Positions 10,964 to 23,700 of a DNA stretch of 64,000 nucleotides are shown piece by piece. The stretch's first letter is position 1. Each line of letters begins with the position of its first letter. The DNA is from Datura wrightii (taxonomy: Eukaryota > Streptophyta > Magnoliopsida > Solanales > Solanaceae): the NCBI GenBank assembly GCA_035772735.1, contig JASDFA010000016.1, positions 172,179,001 through 172,243,000 on the forward strand. Direction: 5' to 3'. The notes below the pieces were generated by a model. The model worked only from the letters and a program-made list of their open reading frames with translations, did not search any database and had not been told where the DNA came from. Made by a program: the position numbers and the translations under genes.

Positions 10964-12217
10964 TCAAGCATCATCAAGGTATACTTCCTCTATTCTTTTT
11001 AATTCTTCCTCATCTCCCAGATACACTTTTATTCTTTGCCCATTTACTTTAAATCTTTTTCCTTCTTTGTTCTCAAGTTCCACTGCGCCATACAGAGACA
11101 CTTGCACTACTTTGTAAGGTCCCATCCATTTAGATTTCAACTTCCCAGGATGCAACTGGAGTCTTGAGTTAAACAGTAGGACCAAATCACCTGGGCTAAA
11201 CTCCCTTCTTCCAGTCTTTTTGTCATGGTAAATCTTTATTCTTTCTTTATAGATGGCTGCACTCTCATAAGCCTTAAGTCAGAATTCATCCAACTGATTA
11301 AGCTGGTTAAGCCTTAGCTTGGCAGTGTCGTTCCAGTTCATGTTCAGCCTTTTCAGAGCCCATAATGCCTTATGCTCTAGTTCAACTGGTAAGTGGAATG
11401 CTTTGCCATAAACCAGCTGGTACGGAGATGAACCAATGGGAGTCTTATAAGCTGTTCTGTAAGCCCACAATATCGAACTTCCTTGACCAATCTATCTGGC
11501 TAGTATTCACTGTCTTGGCCAGGATAGTCTTGATTTCCCTATTCGAAACTTCCACTTGTCCACTCGACTGAGGGTGGTAGGGTGTGGCCACCTTATGCTT
11601 GAAACCATATTTTTCCAACAAGGTTTTGAAGAGGCGATTGCAGAAGTGAGATCCACCATCACTGATAATAGCTCTGGGAGTGCCAAACCTGGAAAAGATA
11701 TGTCTCCTAAGGAATGTTGTAACGCTCTTGCCTTCATTGTTTGGTAGGGCAATTGTCTCCACCTATTTGGAGACATAATCCATAGCCATCAGAATATACT
11801 TCATTCTATATGAGCTGACGAATGGGCCCATGAATCAATCCTACATACATCAAACAACTCTACCTCCAAGATGGGGGTTAGTGGCAACTCATGTCTACGG
11901 GTAATATTGTCCTGCCTTTGGCATTGATCACAATACTTGGCGAAGTCGTATCCATCTTGGTGAATAGATGGCCAGAAATATCTGCATTGTAAAATTTTAT
12001 ATGCCATTTTGATACTACTGTGATGACCACCAACTGGAGATGAGTGACATGCCTCCAAAATGCTCAGCATCTCTACTTCAGGGACACACCTACGAATGAT
12101 ACCGTCTGCATAAATGCAGAATAAATATGGCTCTTCCCAGTAATATCTGCGGGCATCGAATAAGAACTTCTTCTTCTGCTGAGGAGTTAGGTCTGCTGGC
12201 ATCACATCACTAACCAA
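10964..12217 (-). pseudogene. Integrase of Y1
   Basis: Minus strand. Zinc-binding domain at 12217-11830 (histidines in SPVGGHHS, cysteines in YCDQCQRQ), catalytic core, then C-terminal domain 11185-10964 (FNSRLQLHPGKLKSKWMGPY, FKVNGQRIKVYLG). The first Asp is readable in RIDSW, the second in IISDGGSHF, the Glu in [11 protein letters not shown]. An in-frame TAG replaces Trp in the VSK-W-VE motif (about 11766) and frameshifts occur near 11800 and 11480. Integrase would insert cDNA with 5 bp duplications. Non-functional here. Confidence 0.85.
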
Positions 12218-12238
12218 GTAATTTGCAAAGTCAGCAAA

Positions 12239-12817
12239 CTAAGGAATCAAATCCTTTGATACAGCTAGTACCTGTTCGTCTGGGAAGGCATCATTGATAT
12301 CAAACTCCATCCTCTCCTTTGCTTCAGACTCGAGCCTGGATAGATGATCTACCACCTGATTTTTTGTTCCCGTTCGATCCTTCACCTCAAATTCAAACTC
12401 TTGGAGCAAGAGCACCCACCGAATCAATCTGGGCTTGGCATCTTTCTTAGATATCAGGTACCTCAACGCAGCATGGTCTATATGAATAATCACTCTGGTT
12501 CCAAGCAAATATGCTCGAAATTTTTCAAATGCAAAGACCACCGCCAACAGTTCCTATTTTGTGAATGTATAATTCTTTTGGGTTGTGTTGAGTGTTCTGC
12601 TAGCGTAATAGATTGGATGAAACATCTTTTCTCTCCTTTGGCCTAAAATAGCACCAAGAGCACCACCGCTAGCATCACACATTACCTCAAAAGGAAGAGA
12701 CCAATCTGGAGCTATAATGATAGGAGCAGTGGTCAGCTTTTCCTTTAGACACTCAAGGGCCTTTAGACATGCCTCATCGAGCACGAACTTTACCTCTTTC
12801 TCCAATAATTTGCACAA
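12239..12817 (-). pseudogene. RNase H of Y1
   Basis: MCKLLEKEVKF to NYTFTK (12817-12557), then TAG at 12556-12554, then in the same frame [12 protein letters not shown] to KDLIP, then TAG at 12241-12239. Conserved acidic sites: CDAS, the Glu in the stop-flanked ELLAV block, and IHIDHAALRYL. Both TAG codons occur at the homologous codons in Y2 (45003-45001 and 44620-44618). Otherwise the domain is well preserved. Confidence 0.85.
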
Positions 12818-14082
12818 TTGTTGTGCAATTTTTGTAAAATCCTTGATAAAGTGTCAGTAGAATCCTACATGTCGTAAAAAGCTTCTAACCCTTTTTAAGG
12901 AAATAGGGATGGCAGTCCTACTATAACCTCTATTTTTGCCTTTTCCACCTCGATCCCCTTTCCTAAGATTTTATGGCCCAACACTATCCCTTTTTTAACC
13001 ATGAAATGACATTTTTCCTAGTTTAGGACCAGATTGATTTCTTCACATATTTTCAGTACTCTACCTAGATGATTAAGGCATGATTCAAATGAATCGCCTA
13101 CAATAGAAAAATTATCCATAAACACTTCAATGGTTTCCTCCACCATGTTTGAGAATATGGACATCATACAATACTGGAAAGTGGCTAGCGCATTACACAA
13201 TCCAAATGACATTCTTCTGAAGGCAAAGGTTCCATATGGACAGGTGAAAGTTGTCTTCTCCTGATCTTCTGGAGAAATAGTGATCTAATTATACCCTGAA
13301 TATCCATCAAGGAAACAGTACCATCCTCTACCTGCGAATCTATCAAGTATCTGATCCAAAAATGGCATTGGAAAATGGTCTTTCTGGGTACAACGATTGA
13401 GTTTCCTGTAATCCATGCAGACACGCCATCCTGTGACTGGTCGTGTCGGTATCAGCTCATTCTTTTCATTGGGCACCACTATAATTCCTCCCTTCTTTGG
13501 CACACACTGGAAAGGACTTACCCACTGACTGTCAGCTATAGGATATATCACCCTAGCAGCCACCCACTTGATAATCTCCTTTTTGACGACTTCTTTCATT
13601 GGAGGTTTCAGGCAGTGCTGATGCTCTATACTCGGCTTACAATCTGGTTCAAACTGGATCTTGTGGGTGCATATGCCTGGTGGAATTCTGATGATGTCAG
13701 CTATGGTCCAGCCAATTGACTTTTTGTATCTTTTCAAGATGCTAACCAAAGCTTCTGCCTGCTCATCTAATAGGTTTGCTGCAATGATGACCGGAAAAGT
13801 GTTTTCCTCCCCAAGGAATGCATACTTGAGATGAGGAGGTAATGCTTTCAGTTCAAGGATTGGTGGTACCTCCACATATGGATTGACTGGCGGTGTTGAA
13901 CGGTTCTTTAAGTCTAGGTCTAACTTCTTTGGGCTGAAGTTATATGACCCTGTCCCATTTAAAGCATTAACCGTATTAGTGTATTCTGGGTTTCCATCTT
14001 CTTCATAATTCATTATCACAGCTGCCAATGTATCATCAATCACAATTTCTCCCACAGGTGTTGGCAGCTTGTTATGGTCCAT
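12818..14082 (-). pseudogene. Reverse transcriptase of Y1
   Basis: Longest frame 14082-13285 (265 aa) from an ATG giving MDHNKLPTPVGE. It holds the post-protease linker, ALPPHLKYAFLGE, the fingers (SPFQCVPKKGG) and MDYRKLN. TAG at about 13284-13282 replaces the residue after GYN. The palm continues in FGLCNALATFQ and the catalytic box, which reads FMDNF: the second catalytic Asp has become Asn. A further TAG replaces Trp before EKCHF (about 13017), and frameshifts follow to 12818. Nothing resembling gag or protease precedes it. Confidence 0.88.
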
Positions 14083-14223
14083 TTGAATGTCTGAGTGAAA
14101 GCTTGTTCCTTTGATGTAGCCTGAGAGTCACTAAAAAAACAAAGAAAAACAAAGAAAAAGCGTAAAAAGTACGTAACTACCAACAAGTCAAGTACAAGCT
14201 AATAACCTAGTCTCAGCCGCATT

Positions 14224-14240
14224 CCCCGGCAACGGCGCCA
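14224..14240 (-). other. Primer binding site of Y1, tRNA-Asp type
   Basis: Plus strand CCCCGGCAACGGCGCCA equals the tRNA-Asp 3' end, so the minus strand carries the complementary primer site, 5 bp from the LTR end (14246). Between here and the RT frame (14083-14223) lies only a short leader with many stops. Confidence 0.9.
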
Positions 14241-14245
14241 CTTTT

Positions 14246-15827
14246 TGATAATGCTCAAACCACACCTCTTACTGAAATATGAAGCCCAACTAGAGGTTGG
14301 GTCGAACCCACAGGGAATATGGGAGAACTAGATTACAACCGGTAACTGAACTTGTGAGATAGTTACTTAAAAATTGGGGGGTTGTAAAGAAAATCAATAA
14401 TAAAAACAATTATCAAAATTATGGTTTTGAATCAACATTAAAGGATAACTAGGGTTTGTGTTCCCCATGGGTTCATAACTGCTTTGGGTATACACTAGTG
14501 ATTATCACCAATATTTACCTATAGAACTGATAACTTAGGTTTATTCAAATGACCGATCAATTCCTATTGAATGACTACACTCAATCACTCGATCAAGTGT
14601 CATGAGCGGTTTCAAACTATCCGTTATCACTAAGTTCCATATTTAACTATCTTGCAACCACAACTCAAGTTAATACAATGATTATCAAAATCAAGGCTCT
14701 ATTGTAATTCTCTTTTCCTAATCTCTACCTCTTAGTCCTAAGCAAGTGAACAATTCGGGCATGTCCTAACATTGCGCACCATTAAAAAATGTTTAAGCAT
14801 GAAGATAATACAATATAAGTATTTTTTATTGGTTTCAAAATCACTTTGTGAAACCCTAGCTTGTTAATCCACCATGGTTTCCACAACCCTAGCCATGGAG
14901 GTTTTAGCCTCTCATAGTTGTAAGGTTGTGAATTGTATTCATGATTAAGAACATAAATTAATACTTATAAAAATGAGTGAGAAAAACACTTCCTTTAATT
15001 AATCACCAAAATCTTGAAGAACAAGTAGCAAGTACAAGAAGAATTCAAGAAACGGTTGATCACAAGTCAAATCAACTCAATTCTCTCTTTCTCTCCTCAA
15101 AATCTCACTCGTATTCTCTCTCGAACTTTACTCTGTCTTCATAAAAATAAAACCTAAAACGTATTTATACAGATACAAGAATCCTTTTCCTAGGCTAATA
15201 GGATGAATTTTCATATTTGGTTCCGCATTTGTCACGAGCCAACTACGATCCGTAGCAGCATCCTACGACCCATAGCTTCCTTTTGTATCTTGCATGGTTG
15301 GCTGAATTTTTGCTAAGTGTTGGATGTTGGTACGATTCGTACCTCCATCCTATGATCCGTAATGAGCTCCCATGGTTTGATTCTGAAACTCTGAAATTCT
15401 TCTGAAGTTCATCACGATCGTCATGGTACGACTCGTACCTTCTTCCCACGATTCGTACTTTCTTTCCATAGAAGGAGTCATCCTCTTATGCAAATTTTCT
15501 GGATTTTTTCACGACTTCATCACCATGACTCATACCAGCTTCGTACGACACATATTGAGACTTGTACATTGCATCTCTTCAACTCTAGCCTTCTGTAATT
15601 TTTCACAGCCATCAGTACGACTCGTAGGACCTTCCTGCGGCTCATACTGTGGTCTGCATTTTGAGCATATTTTTCCTACTTTAGGCTTTCTTTTGCAATT
15701 TTTAGGTCCAACACCAATTTATCCTGCAACCAAAGGAAAAATGCCTTATATCCACATAAACACACCTACGTCCATGCTATTTTCTTAGTTTTGAGCGTCA
15801 AAAGTGCTGTAAATCCACAACACATCA
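14246..15827 (-). repeat. 5' LTR of Y1
   Basis: 1582 bp, TGATAATGC to CACATCA in plus orientation. Minus-strand TATA at 15162-15169. The U3 side (about 15235-15680) is full of TACGASTCGTA-type palindromes. Followed by target duplication ACAAC at 15828-15832. Confidence 0.88.
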
Positions 15828-16955
15828 ACAACTAGATTCTTGAAAACATTCCAGAAAGGTTTTGGGACGCAGTTAACTTGAGTACAGTTTTTCGTCCCTG
15901 GACAGATGGCCAAGATGAAGGCACTATTTAGACGCTCGATGATATGTTGCAGGCGTGTGTGCTGGACTTCAAAGGAAGTTGGGATGATCACCTACCTCTT
16001 ATTGAGTTTTCATATAATAACATATAACACTCTACCATTAAGATGGCACCTTATATGGCTTTGTATGGGCAGAAATGTATGTCCCCCATAGGATGGTTTG
16101 AAGTAGGTGAGTCAGGGTTGATTAGACCCGACATGATACATCAGTCAGAAGAGAAAGTTAAGCTTATTAGAGAATTTTTATTGACAGCCCAGAGTCGTCA
16201 GAAGTCCTCAACGTACATAGAGACTTAAAGTTTAATGTTGATGACTGAGTGTTTCTTAAAGTCTCACCTATGAAGGGCGTTATGAGATTTGGCAAGAAGG
16301 GCAAACTTAACCCTACATTCATTGGGCCATACCGAAATCTCCGGAAGATAGGCCAAATGGTCTATGAGTTAGAATTGCCTCCGGGACTAGAATAAGTTTA
16401 TCCAGTTTTTAATGTACCAATGCTACAGAAGTATGTAGGAGACCCTTCTCAGGTTGTCCTAGTCGAGGATATTCAGGTCACCGAGGAGTTGTCCTACGAG
16501 GAGGCTCCAATAGTTATACTAGATCGATAGGTCTGCATATTGAGGACTAAAGATGTAGCTTCTATTAAAGTCTTATGAAGGAATAGAAATGTAGAAGAAA
16601 TGACTTAGGAAGTTGAGGACGACATGAGGTCTAGATACCCTTACTTGTTCCAGTCTCTATGATGATAGCACACTGATTCAGACAGTTACGGTTGAGGGGT
16701 GATAGTTACTCAGATATTGGTTGTTGCTTTTGTTAATATTGTTGTTGGTTTCTTACTTATTTATTATGGAGATATGCTATATAGTTGGTTATGTCATCCT
16801 ATGAGACGCCTATGTTGGACTTTTATTGCGTTTTAGATTTTCGGATAGTCCATATTACAGAGAAGATTCTGCCGAAAATTTTCTGGCAATTCCTAAGAAG
16901 TTAATCTCTTTAGATTGAATTACATTTGAGGATGAATGTCCCTAAGGGGGGATGA
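15828..16955 (+). pseudogene. Tekay integrase 3' part and polypurine tract (copy 2)
   Basis: Near-identical paralogue of 4654-5781, starting at exactly the same codon after an Athila-like LTR. 16043-16228 gives the block ending CMSPIGWFEVGE. The C-terminal domain follows with its own stops (a TAA interrupts the LEYV motif at about 16394) and a chromodomain-like tail at 16470-16660. Ends in the AAGGGGGGATGA polypurine tract. Confidence 0.82.
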
Positions 16956-19900
16956 TGTTACAGCCCGTAAGTTTTCATCATCTAGTCAACGTGTGCGTGT
17001 GCATGTCGAGAGTTCTTAGAGTACGACACATGCAGGAGAAGGGTGGAAGGAGGAATGGGTGAGCGTGTCATCGAGCAAGCGGGTGGAAGGAGGCCGGAGG
17101 CAGGCCGCAAAGGGCACCACATTGCAGACCCCCTCCTATGCATGGATTGGCACGCTGCTCCCCTATTCCGGCGTGATGGGACGTGAGCCATGGGCCCCTG
17201 CCACCACCTCCTGCACATATATATATAGTGAGCTACGGACCCCTGCCACCACCTCCCCCCCATATATATATATGTATAAAAGTTGTGAGAGGTTCAAATC
17301 ATTTCGAAATATTTCCAGAAATAGAGAGAGGCTTAGGCGACTACTTCATGAGTTTTTCTTCAAATTGAAGCCAAATTACGCTACCAAATCACATTTAATT
17401 GCAAATTCTTCTTGGATAATGAATTTTCAAACTATGAAGAATGTATCTACGGAGTTAAATCATTGAAATTGGCTCGGATTGACAGATCCCTATGGAGTAG
17501 AAGCCGTAGAAATCATCTCTATCTAAGACTAGCACGTTTACAAGTGATAGTAAGTATTTCTATCCTTCCAATCTATAAGAATTCGTAAGTTTTTGCCGAG
17601 TTGAACTCGTTGTGACTCATTGTCATTGTTCTTTGTGGGATAAGGTTGTTGGCCTACTTCTTGAAAGTGAATAGCCTTGTTTCCCTGACGTATGAGCTAA
17701 GATACGGAGAGATTACAAGTTCTTAATCGAAACCGAATTCATTGAGCAGAGTTCGACAATTGAGGTATGCTAAGGCTAACCCCTTTCAGCAAGTTATTTT
17801 CGTCTTATAGTTGATATGACTTGTACTTTAGTAGTGGTGCATGTTTACATGTGTTATGGTTAGCTTCTACGAGTTGAATTGATGTTGTAGTATAGTATCC
17901 CTTGTCGGGATTACTTATTCCAACTTTGCCTCTCGTTAGAAGTGGCCTTGAGATTATTGATTCGTATTGTTGCCACCTAGATTGGATAGTAATGTTTTGC
18001 TACCTTATTGAGGCCATAGAGGCCTTTGATTAGCTGTTGAGCATACTTTGTTAAATTGGGCAGCATAGGATGCAATTTGGTGATATAACCTTCTGTTTTG
18101 ATGCCTCTATACATAGTAAAACTCGCCTATAGGCTGTTGGCGTACCTTGACACCTACAAGGTCAGAATATTGGTAATACAGTCTTACCTTCGAGTCAGTG
18201 GCACCAGGATTGCATAATGGACTGGGTGGTAGGTTGCTAGATAAACTACCTATTGCCAGTGACCATATAGCTTCATATGACTTACAGCTTGTCGTATAGG
18301 TCGCTTAGGAAACCACCCTCGCTGATAGTAATTTGATAGAGTTTGTGATATCCTAAGTAGGGATCCTATCAGCTACCAAATGTAGGGCTAATACCTCCGG
18401 CTACTTAAGCAAATGCCCACGTACATGTTGCCTAGAAGGCTAAACTTAAATATACCTGCCTATGGGGCTACAAGTTGCTTACATGAGCTATATGCTATCT
18501 GGACAGAGCAGATTGACGTCTATAGAGCTAGAATCTTAGCATTGTAGTTCTACCTCCGGGTTAATAATTATTGTGAGTGCCTTTAAAGTTGTTATGGTGG
18601 ACTACTTAGAATCATATCCTGTTATTAGAAGTCCTGTAGTCATTTTTGGTGAAAAAACCACATAGTTGGTCGCCTATGACTTTACTGTTCTCTTATAAGC
18701 CATTTTTTTACTACTATGACATTCAGATTATCGTTCAAGTCACTCCTGACCCTGCCTCTTTTCTTTCTAAACTAGCTAATTCTATAATTATTTTCGTAAC
18801 TGTTTGGCTAGTTGTTGACACATAGGATATGTTTATTGGATGTTGTGTAGGTTGTTTCAGGGGCAAGTAATAGTTGTGTTTAGGCCTAAGGGGCTATGCT
18901 ACACTCACCGAGCAATATGCGGAAATATAAGTTAAGCTTGTCAAACACTATACAGGCTAGTCAAGGAGTGAAATATAATTATGAATTTCCTATGGAGCTA
19001 TGTTGTGCTCACGGAGCAATATGAAGTCTAGAGCGACTATACTGAGGCCTGTAGAGCCACTTGAAGTTCGGTGCCCTTACCGACTTCCTTTATGCCTGAG
19101 TTGGCATTACTAACCTTTAGAAGAGATTTGTGTGTTTGGGGTGCAGTTACAGGAGCCTAGAGGGCTCAAATACAGTTATAGGAGCCTAGAAGTCTCATAT
19201 ATAGTTACAGGTGCCCAGAAGGCTCAGATCTAGTTACAGGAGCCCAAAGGGATCAAGATACTAATACGGGATCATGTGCTCACCATCAATTGCCTTAGGG
19301 GTTGTTTACAAAGATACATTGATTGCCTAAGGAGTTACTTATAGGTACACGTTGATTGCCTATAAAGGGTTAGTTACAGTTGTGCTATAGAATAGCGCAC
19401 AGATGTATGTTGATTGTCTGTGTAAGGCTAGTTCAGATAAGGTACCAAATGCCTTCGGGGCTATAGTAGAACTGATTAAGGGTTATAGATTGGATTGTAC
19501 TTGCCATGGTTTATGGGGGCCAGGTAAGTTATTGTTTGATTGTTTGTACATGTCAGGCTTATGGTAGCCAGGTTAGGTTCTTGTTTTACTAATGTTTGTT
19601 AGTATACTATTGTACAGATGAGATTGTTCATGTTATCCTATGGTTCTTATAGCTATTTACGTTTAGTTCTTATTATCAATTTTAGTCTTAGCTTATTATT
19701 GTCTTACATACGCGGTACATATTGTACTGACGTCCACGCATGGGGTACTGCATACTTTCCTGCAGGTTCAATCAGTCAAGTTTCGAGACCTCCCTAGCAT
19801 CTGTTCAGACTCATTAGAGTAGTCAGCTCCCTTCTTCTAGAGTTGTCATACTTTTGCGGTTTGTCTGGTTTTTGCTGTCTAGTTTTTGGCTAGGGTCTAG

Positions 19901-20292
19901 GCCAGTATTCTATAGAGGCTTGCAGACTACGGGTTATGTTAGACAGGCGTGTTGGCTGTGTGGGCCTAGTTGTATTATCAGTTGGCAACCTTGTTGGCTT
20001 GTATATGTGTATGTGTGTCTGTCTTCCTTTTGATATGATTTAGACAGCATGGTGCTCTTGTCGGCCCACATAGGATGATATTATTATTGCAACTGTTGGG
20101 TTAGCTGATTTTTGTGCAGGTGTTATGTTGCGGCCTTATCGGCCTAAGGCTATGTTTTGAGACAAGATATAGCTGATTATTTTCTTGAATGTACTGCTGG
20201 TATGTACCATAAGTGTATATGTCCAGCTAGGTTAGTTCAGGATTCAGTGTTGCGTTAGGTGCTTGTTACGCCTCCCAAGGTGGAGCGTGATA
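16956..20292 (+). repeat. Complete Tekay-like LTR (copy 2), 3.3 kb
   Basis: 3337 bp, TGTTACAGCCCG to GTGATA (ancestral CA end changed to TA). TATAAAAG at 17275-17282 with the duplicated upstream unit from about 17185. A 29 bp tandem array starts at 19144. Right flank is copia RNase H, so the Tekay element was inserted into the copia element. Confidence 0.88.
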
Positions 20293-21600
20293 AAAACCAC
20301 ACATTTTCCTAAATATGTTAAGTCATTGAACTCAACCAAACACACTCCCGACTTGCTTCATGAATGTCTATTATTTCTGCATGATTTGAAGAAGTGGCAG
20401 CTATTGTTTGCTTCATTGAATGCCAGGATATAGTTGTACCTCCACATGTAAACAAATAGCACATTTGAGATCAAGTTTTATGTGGATCAGATAAATATCC
20501 TGCAACTGTATAACCAAGCATTTTTGTCTTTGATTCGTTAGAATAAAATAATCCCATATCAATGGTTCCTCGAAGATATTCGAATATATGTTTAACAGGA
20601 GAGGAATTGAATCTTACCAATAAGCTTACTGCAAAATAAATATTTGATCGGGTATTATTAGCAAGATAAAATAGTGCCTCAATTACACTGAAATATGAAG
20701 TTTCATCACCAAAAAGCTCTTCATCATTTTCTTGAGGTCGAAATGGATTTTTTTATGTCAAACAATCTCACAATCATCGGGGTACTCAACGGATGCAATT
20801 TATCTATATAAAATCGCTTTAGAACCTTTTCAGTGTATGTTGATTAATGGATAAATATTTCATTTGTCAAATGCTCAATTTGTAGGCCAAGACAAATTTT
20901 TTGTCTTACTAAGATCTTTCATTTCAAATTCTTTCTTCAAACACTCAACAACTTTTGGAAGCTCTTTAGGAGTGTCAATGATATTCAAGTCATCAATATA
21001 CACAACTATTATAATAAATTTAGATTCAGACCTTCTTATAAATATACAAGGACAAATAGGGTCATTTTTGTAAACTTCCTTCAGTAAATATTTGCTAAGA
21101 TGATTGTACCACACCCGCCTTGATTTTTTCAATCCCTATAAGAATTTCTAAAGTTTTATTGAATAAGTTTCTTATGAACTTTTATATGATTCAGACACTT
21201 TGAATGTTTCGGGGATTTTTATAAAAATGTCATGGTCCAATGAGCCATATAAATAGGCTGTAACAATATTCATTAGCCGCATTTCAAGTTTTTAATGAAT
21301 TGCTAGATTTATTAGATACCTTAAGGTAATTGCATCCATTGCAGGAGAATATTTCTCCACATAATCAATGCCAGGCCTTTGCGAAAATTCTTATGCTACA
21401 ATTCGTGCTTTATATCTTACGGCTTCACCTTCTTCATTTTGTTTTTACACAAAAACCTATTTATACCCCCATTAGCTTAACGCCTTTAGGTGTTCGGAAC
21501 ATTGGTCTAAAAATTTTATGTTTTTCAAGTGAAGTCAATTCCGTTTGAATTGCGTTCTTTCAATTTGGATGATCATTTCTTTGTGTATATTCATCGACAG
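20293..21600 (-). pseudogene. Copia reverse transcriptase and RNase H
   Basis: 21132-20875 holds the RT palm with VVYIDDLNI, an intact YIDD-type box. RNase H follows at about 20600-20300: readable blocks are RGTIDMGLFYSNE, TISWHSMKQ and an AEIIDIHEA-like acidic site. The domain ends abruptly at the Tekay LTR. Upstream RT (21140-21600) is shifted between frames. Non-functional. Confidence 0.78.
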
Positions 21601-23700
21601 ATTTTGGTTCAAAATCCTCATCTTGTTGCATTATTTCTACAATAATATTATAAGCAAAAATATTATCAACCACAATATCATTTTGGTTTGACTTTTTTCT
21701 TGTGGCGACATAACTTATTGAGATTTCTTCACTCTCATTATTTTCTGGTGTTTGGACCTCTTCATTGGTCTTATCCTTTGTTATGTCTCGAAGCTCTTCT
21801 TAAGCAATTGCCTCCATATTGTGATCATTTTGATCATTTGTTCCTTTTCTTTTTTCGAGAATTTTTATCCTTGGAACTGATTGGCCTACCACATTTCAGA
21901 TGTGGTTTAGATTCATTTTCATTAACAATTGTCCTACCGGGACATCAACTCGAGATGAAATATTTGCAGCTGGAATATAAGATTCAGTAACCTTTGAAAG
22001 GTTAGTAAATGCATATAGCAGTTGATTTGCAACATTATGCAAATAAATCATCTTTTGAACCTCTTGTTCACATTGATTTGTTCAAGGATCTAAGTGAGAT
22101 AGTGTTAATGCATTATAATCTATCTCCTTTTTCAATTGCTTATTTTCTCTTTTAATTTTGGGTATGCTGATTCATCAAACTAGCAATCAACAAATCTTGC
22201 CGTAAATAAATCTCCAGTTAAAGATTTCAAATATTTTATAATAGAAGGAGATTCATACCCATCATATATCCCTAACCTTCTTTGGGGACCCATCTTTGTG
22301 CGTTATAGTGGAGCAATTGAAACATATACCGCACATTCAAAATTTTTAATATGAAAAATATTTGGCTCCCGGCTACAAGCCAACTGTAATGGGGAGAATT
22401 CATGATAACTGGTTGGCGTTATACGCACAAGTGCTGCTTCATGTAGGGATGAGCATAGTTTGGGCCTATTCGAAATTTAAATCGAAATTCAAATGTTATA
22501 GATATTTGGGTTAGATTTTTGAATTATGGATTGGATTATGAATTTCATTTTTAAAATTTATGAATTTTGGATTAGATATTGAATTTAGTATTATGAATTT
22601 TTGGATATCTGAAAATTTAAAATTTTTATACTTATATGTACCCCTACTCAATTACTCATATTATATGTGTTCAATACTAATAAGTCCAATTTTTAAGATT
22701 CAATAGATTAAACCTATGATCCATTATAATATTAAAGCAATATAAAGTTTTTTATTAGTCAAATATAAAAATGTAAAATATTTCATAAGCAAGTAAAGTT
22801 TAATACACGGCATGGGCAGTAGAGTCACCTCTTTTCTGGTTATTCCAGAGAGTTATAAATTTCAAGGAGACAACTATTAGGTGGATTTTAGATTGTTATT
22901 GTTATGGTCAACAAAAAAGCTCAAAAGACCAAATCTAAAATCTGAAAAATCCAATGATTAATCTGAAACCGAACTTAAAAGATCCAATCCAATCCGAATT
23001 TATTTGATTAGATTTGCCTTGTATATTTTTTAATCCGAAAACTGAATATCCAAATCAAAATTCTCATATCCAATTCGATGGCCCGAACTCCCATCCCTAG
23101 CTGCATGCAAAATGGTATGCTCCCATACTGAAACATACAGTTTTATGCTCATTAGCAATGGTCTACCTTTCAATTGGGGGTGTTTAATCAATTATTCTAC
23201 TAGACCATTTTGAATATGAACATGAGCAACCGAATGTTCAACGATTATTCCAGTGGACATACAATAATCATTAAAGGCCTGAGACATAAATTCACTAGCA
23301 TTATCAAGACGAATTGTCTTTATTGCATAATCTAAAAATTGTGCTTTTAACCTTATTATTTGAGTCAATAATCTCGCAAAATTCATGTTGCGAATTGATA
23401 ATAAGAACATACCATCTTGTAGATGCATATATCAAGACCATATAATATTTAAATGGTCCATATGGAGGGTGAATTGGCTCACATATATCACCTTGTATAC
23501 ATTTCAGAAATGTGTGGGATTGGATTCCAATCTTAGTTGTTGATGGTTTAATAACCAACTTTCCTTGAGAATAAGCAGCACAAGAGATTTTCTTTGATTG
23601 GAGAATTTTTTGGTTCTTCAAAGAGTACCCATGTGAATTCTCAATAATTCTATGCATCATATTAAAATCGGGATGGCCTAACCGGTCATGCCAAATGATA
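21601..23700 (-). pseudogene. Copia integrase and linker (interrupted by MITE)
   Basis: 23660-23304 holds the pre-integrase zinc region and the start of the core (GDICEPIHPPYGPFKYY). 23428-23192 holds TIRLDNASEF with the second catalytic Asp and GIIVEHSVAHVHIQNGLVE with the Glu. After the MITE the frame resumes with a copia-specific block at about 22440-22200 (LACSREPNIFHIKNFECAVY, RRLGIY). 21601-22190 is the degraded linker to RT. Confidence 0.75.
22444..23099. mobile_element. hAT-type MITE, 656 bp
   Basis: Ends TAGGGATG and CATCCCTA form terminal inverted repeats, extended imperfectly inward (TTTGGGC / GCCCGAA). Flanked by 8 bp GCTTCATG (22436-22443) and GCTGCATG (23100-23107), a target duplication with one mismatch. 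The interior is AT-rich and non-coding. 8 bp duplications and this TIR sequence fit hAT. It sits inside copia coding sequence, so it is younger than the copia element. Confidence 0.85.

Larger units (their letters stand above)
8252..15827 (-). mobile_element. Y1: Athila-like Ty3/gypsy element, pol only
   Basis: Minus-strand element. On the minus strand the order is 5' LTR (15827-14246), tRNA-Asp primer site, short leader, RT, RNase H, integrase, 3' non-coding region, 3' LTR truncated at its outer end (9296-8252). Its right flank is ACAAC in the Tekay integrase, the same insertion point as the solo LTR at 3051-4653. Gag and protease are absent: RT-linker coding starts about 160 bp after the primer site. 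Frames carry several stops. Athila lineage inferred from the tRNA-Asp primer site and the RT leader motif ALPPHLKYAFLGE. Confidence 0.85.
1..20292 (+). mobile_element. Composite Tekay-like Ty3/gypsy element (decayed, nested, partly duplicated)
   Basis: Plus-strand chromovirus-type Ty3/gypsy relic. Order: 3' part of the 5' LTR, iMet-type primer site, gag remnant, RT connection and RNase H, integrase with chromodomain-like tail, polypurine tract, long LTR. Integrase is split at 3050 by an Athila-like LTR. The 3' half occurs twice (4654-8251 and 15828-20292), with Athila-like element Y1 between. Every reading frame is broken. The Tekay/Del assignment rests on the RNase H and integrase motifs and the tail after integrase. 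The left end lies outside the window, so its TSD cannot be checked. Confidence 0.8.
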
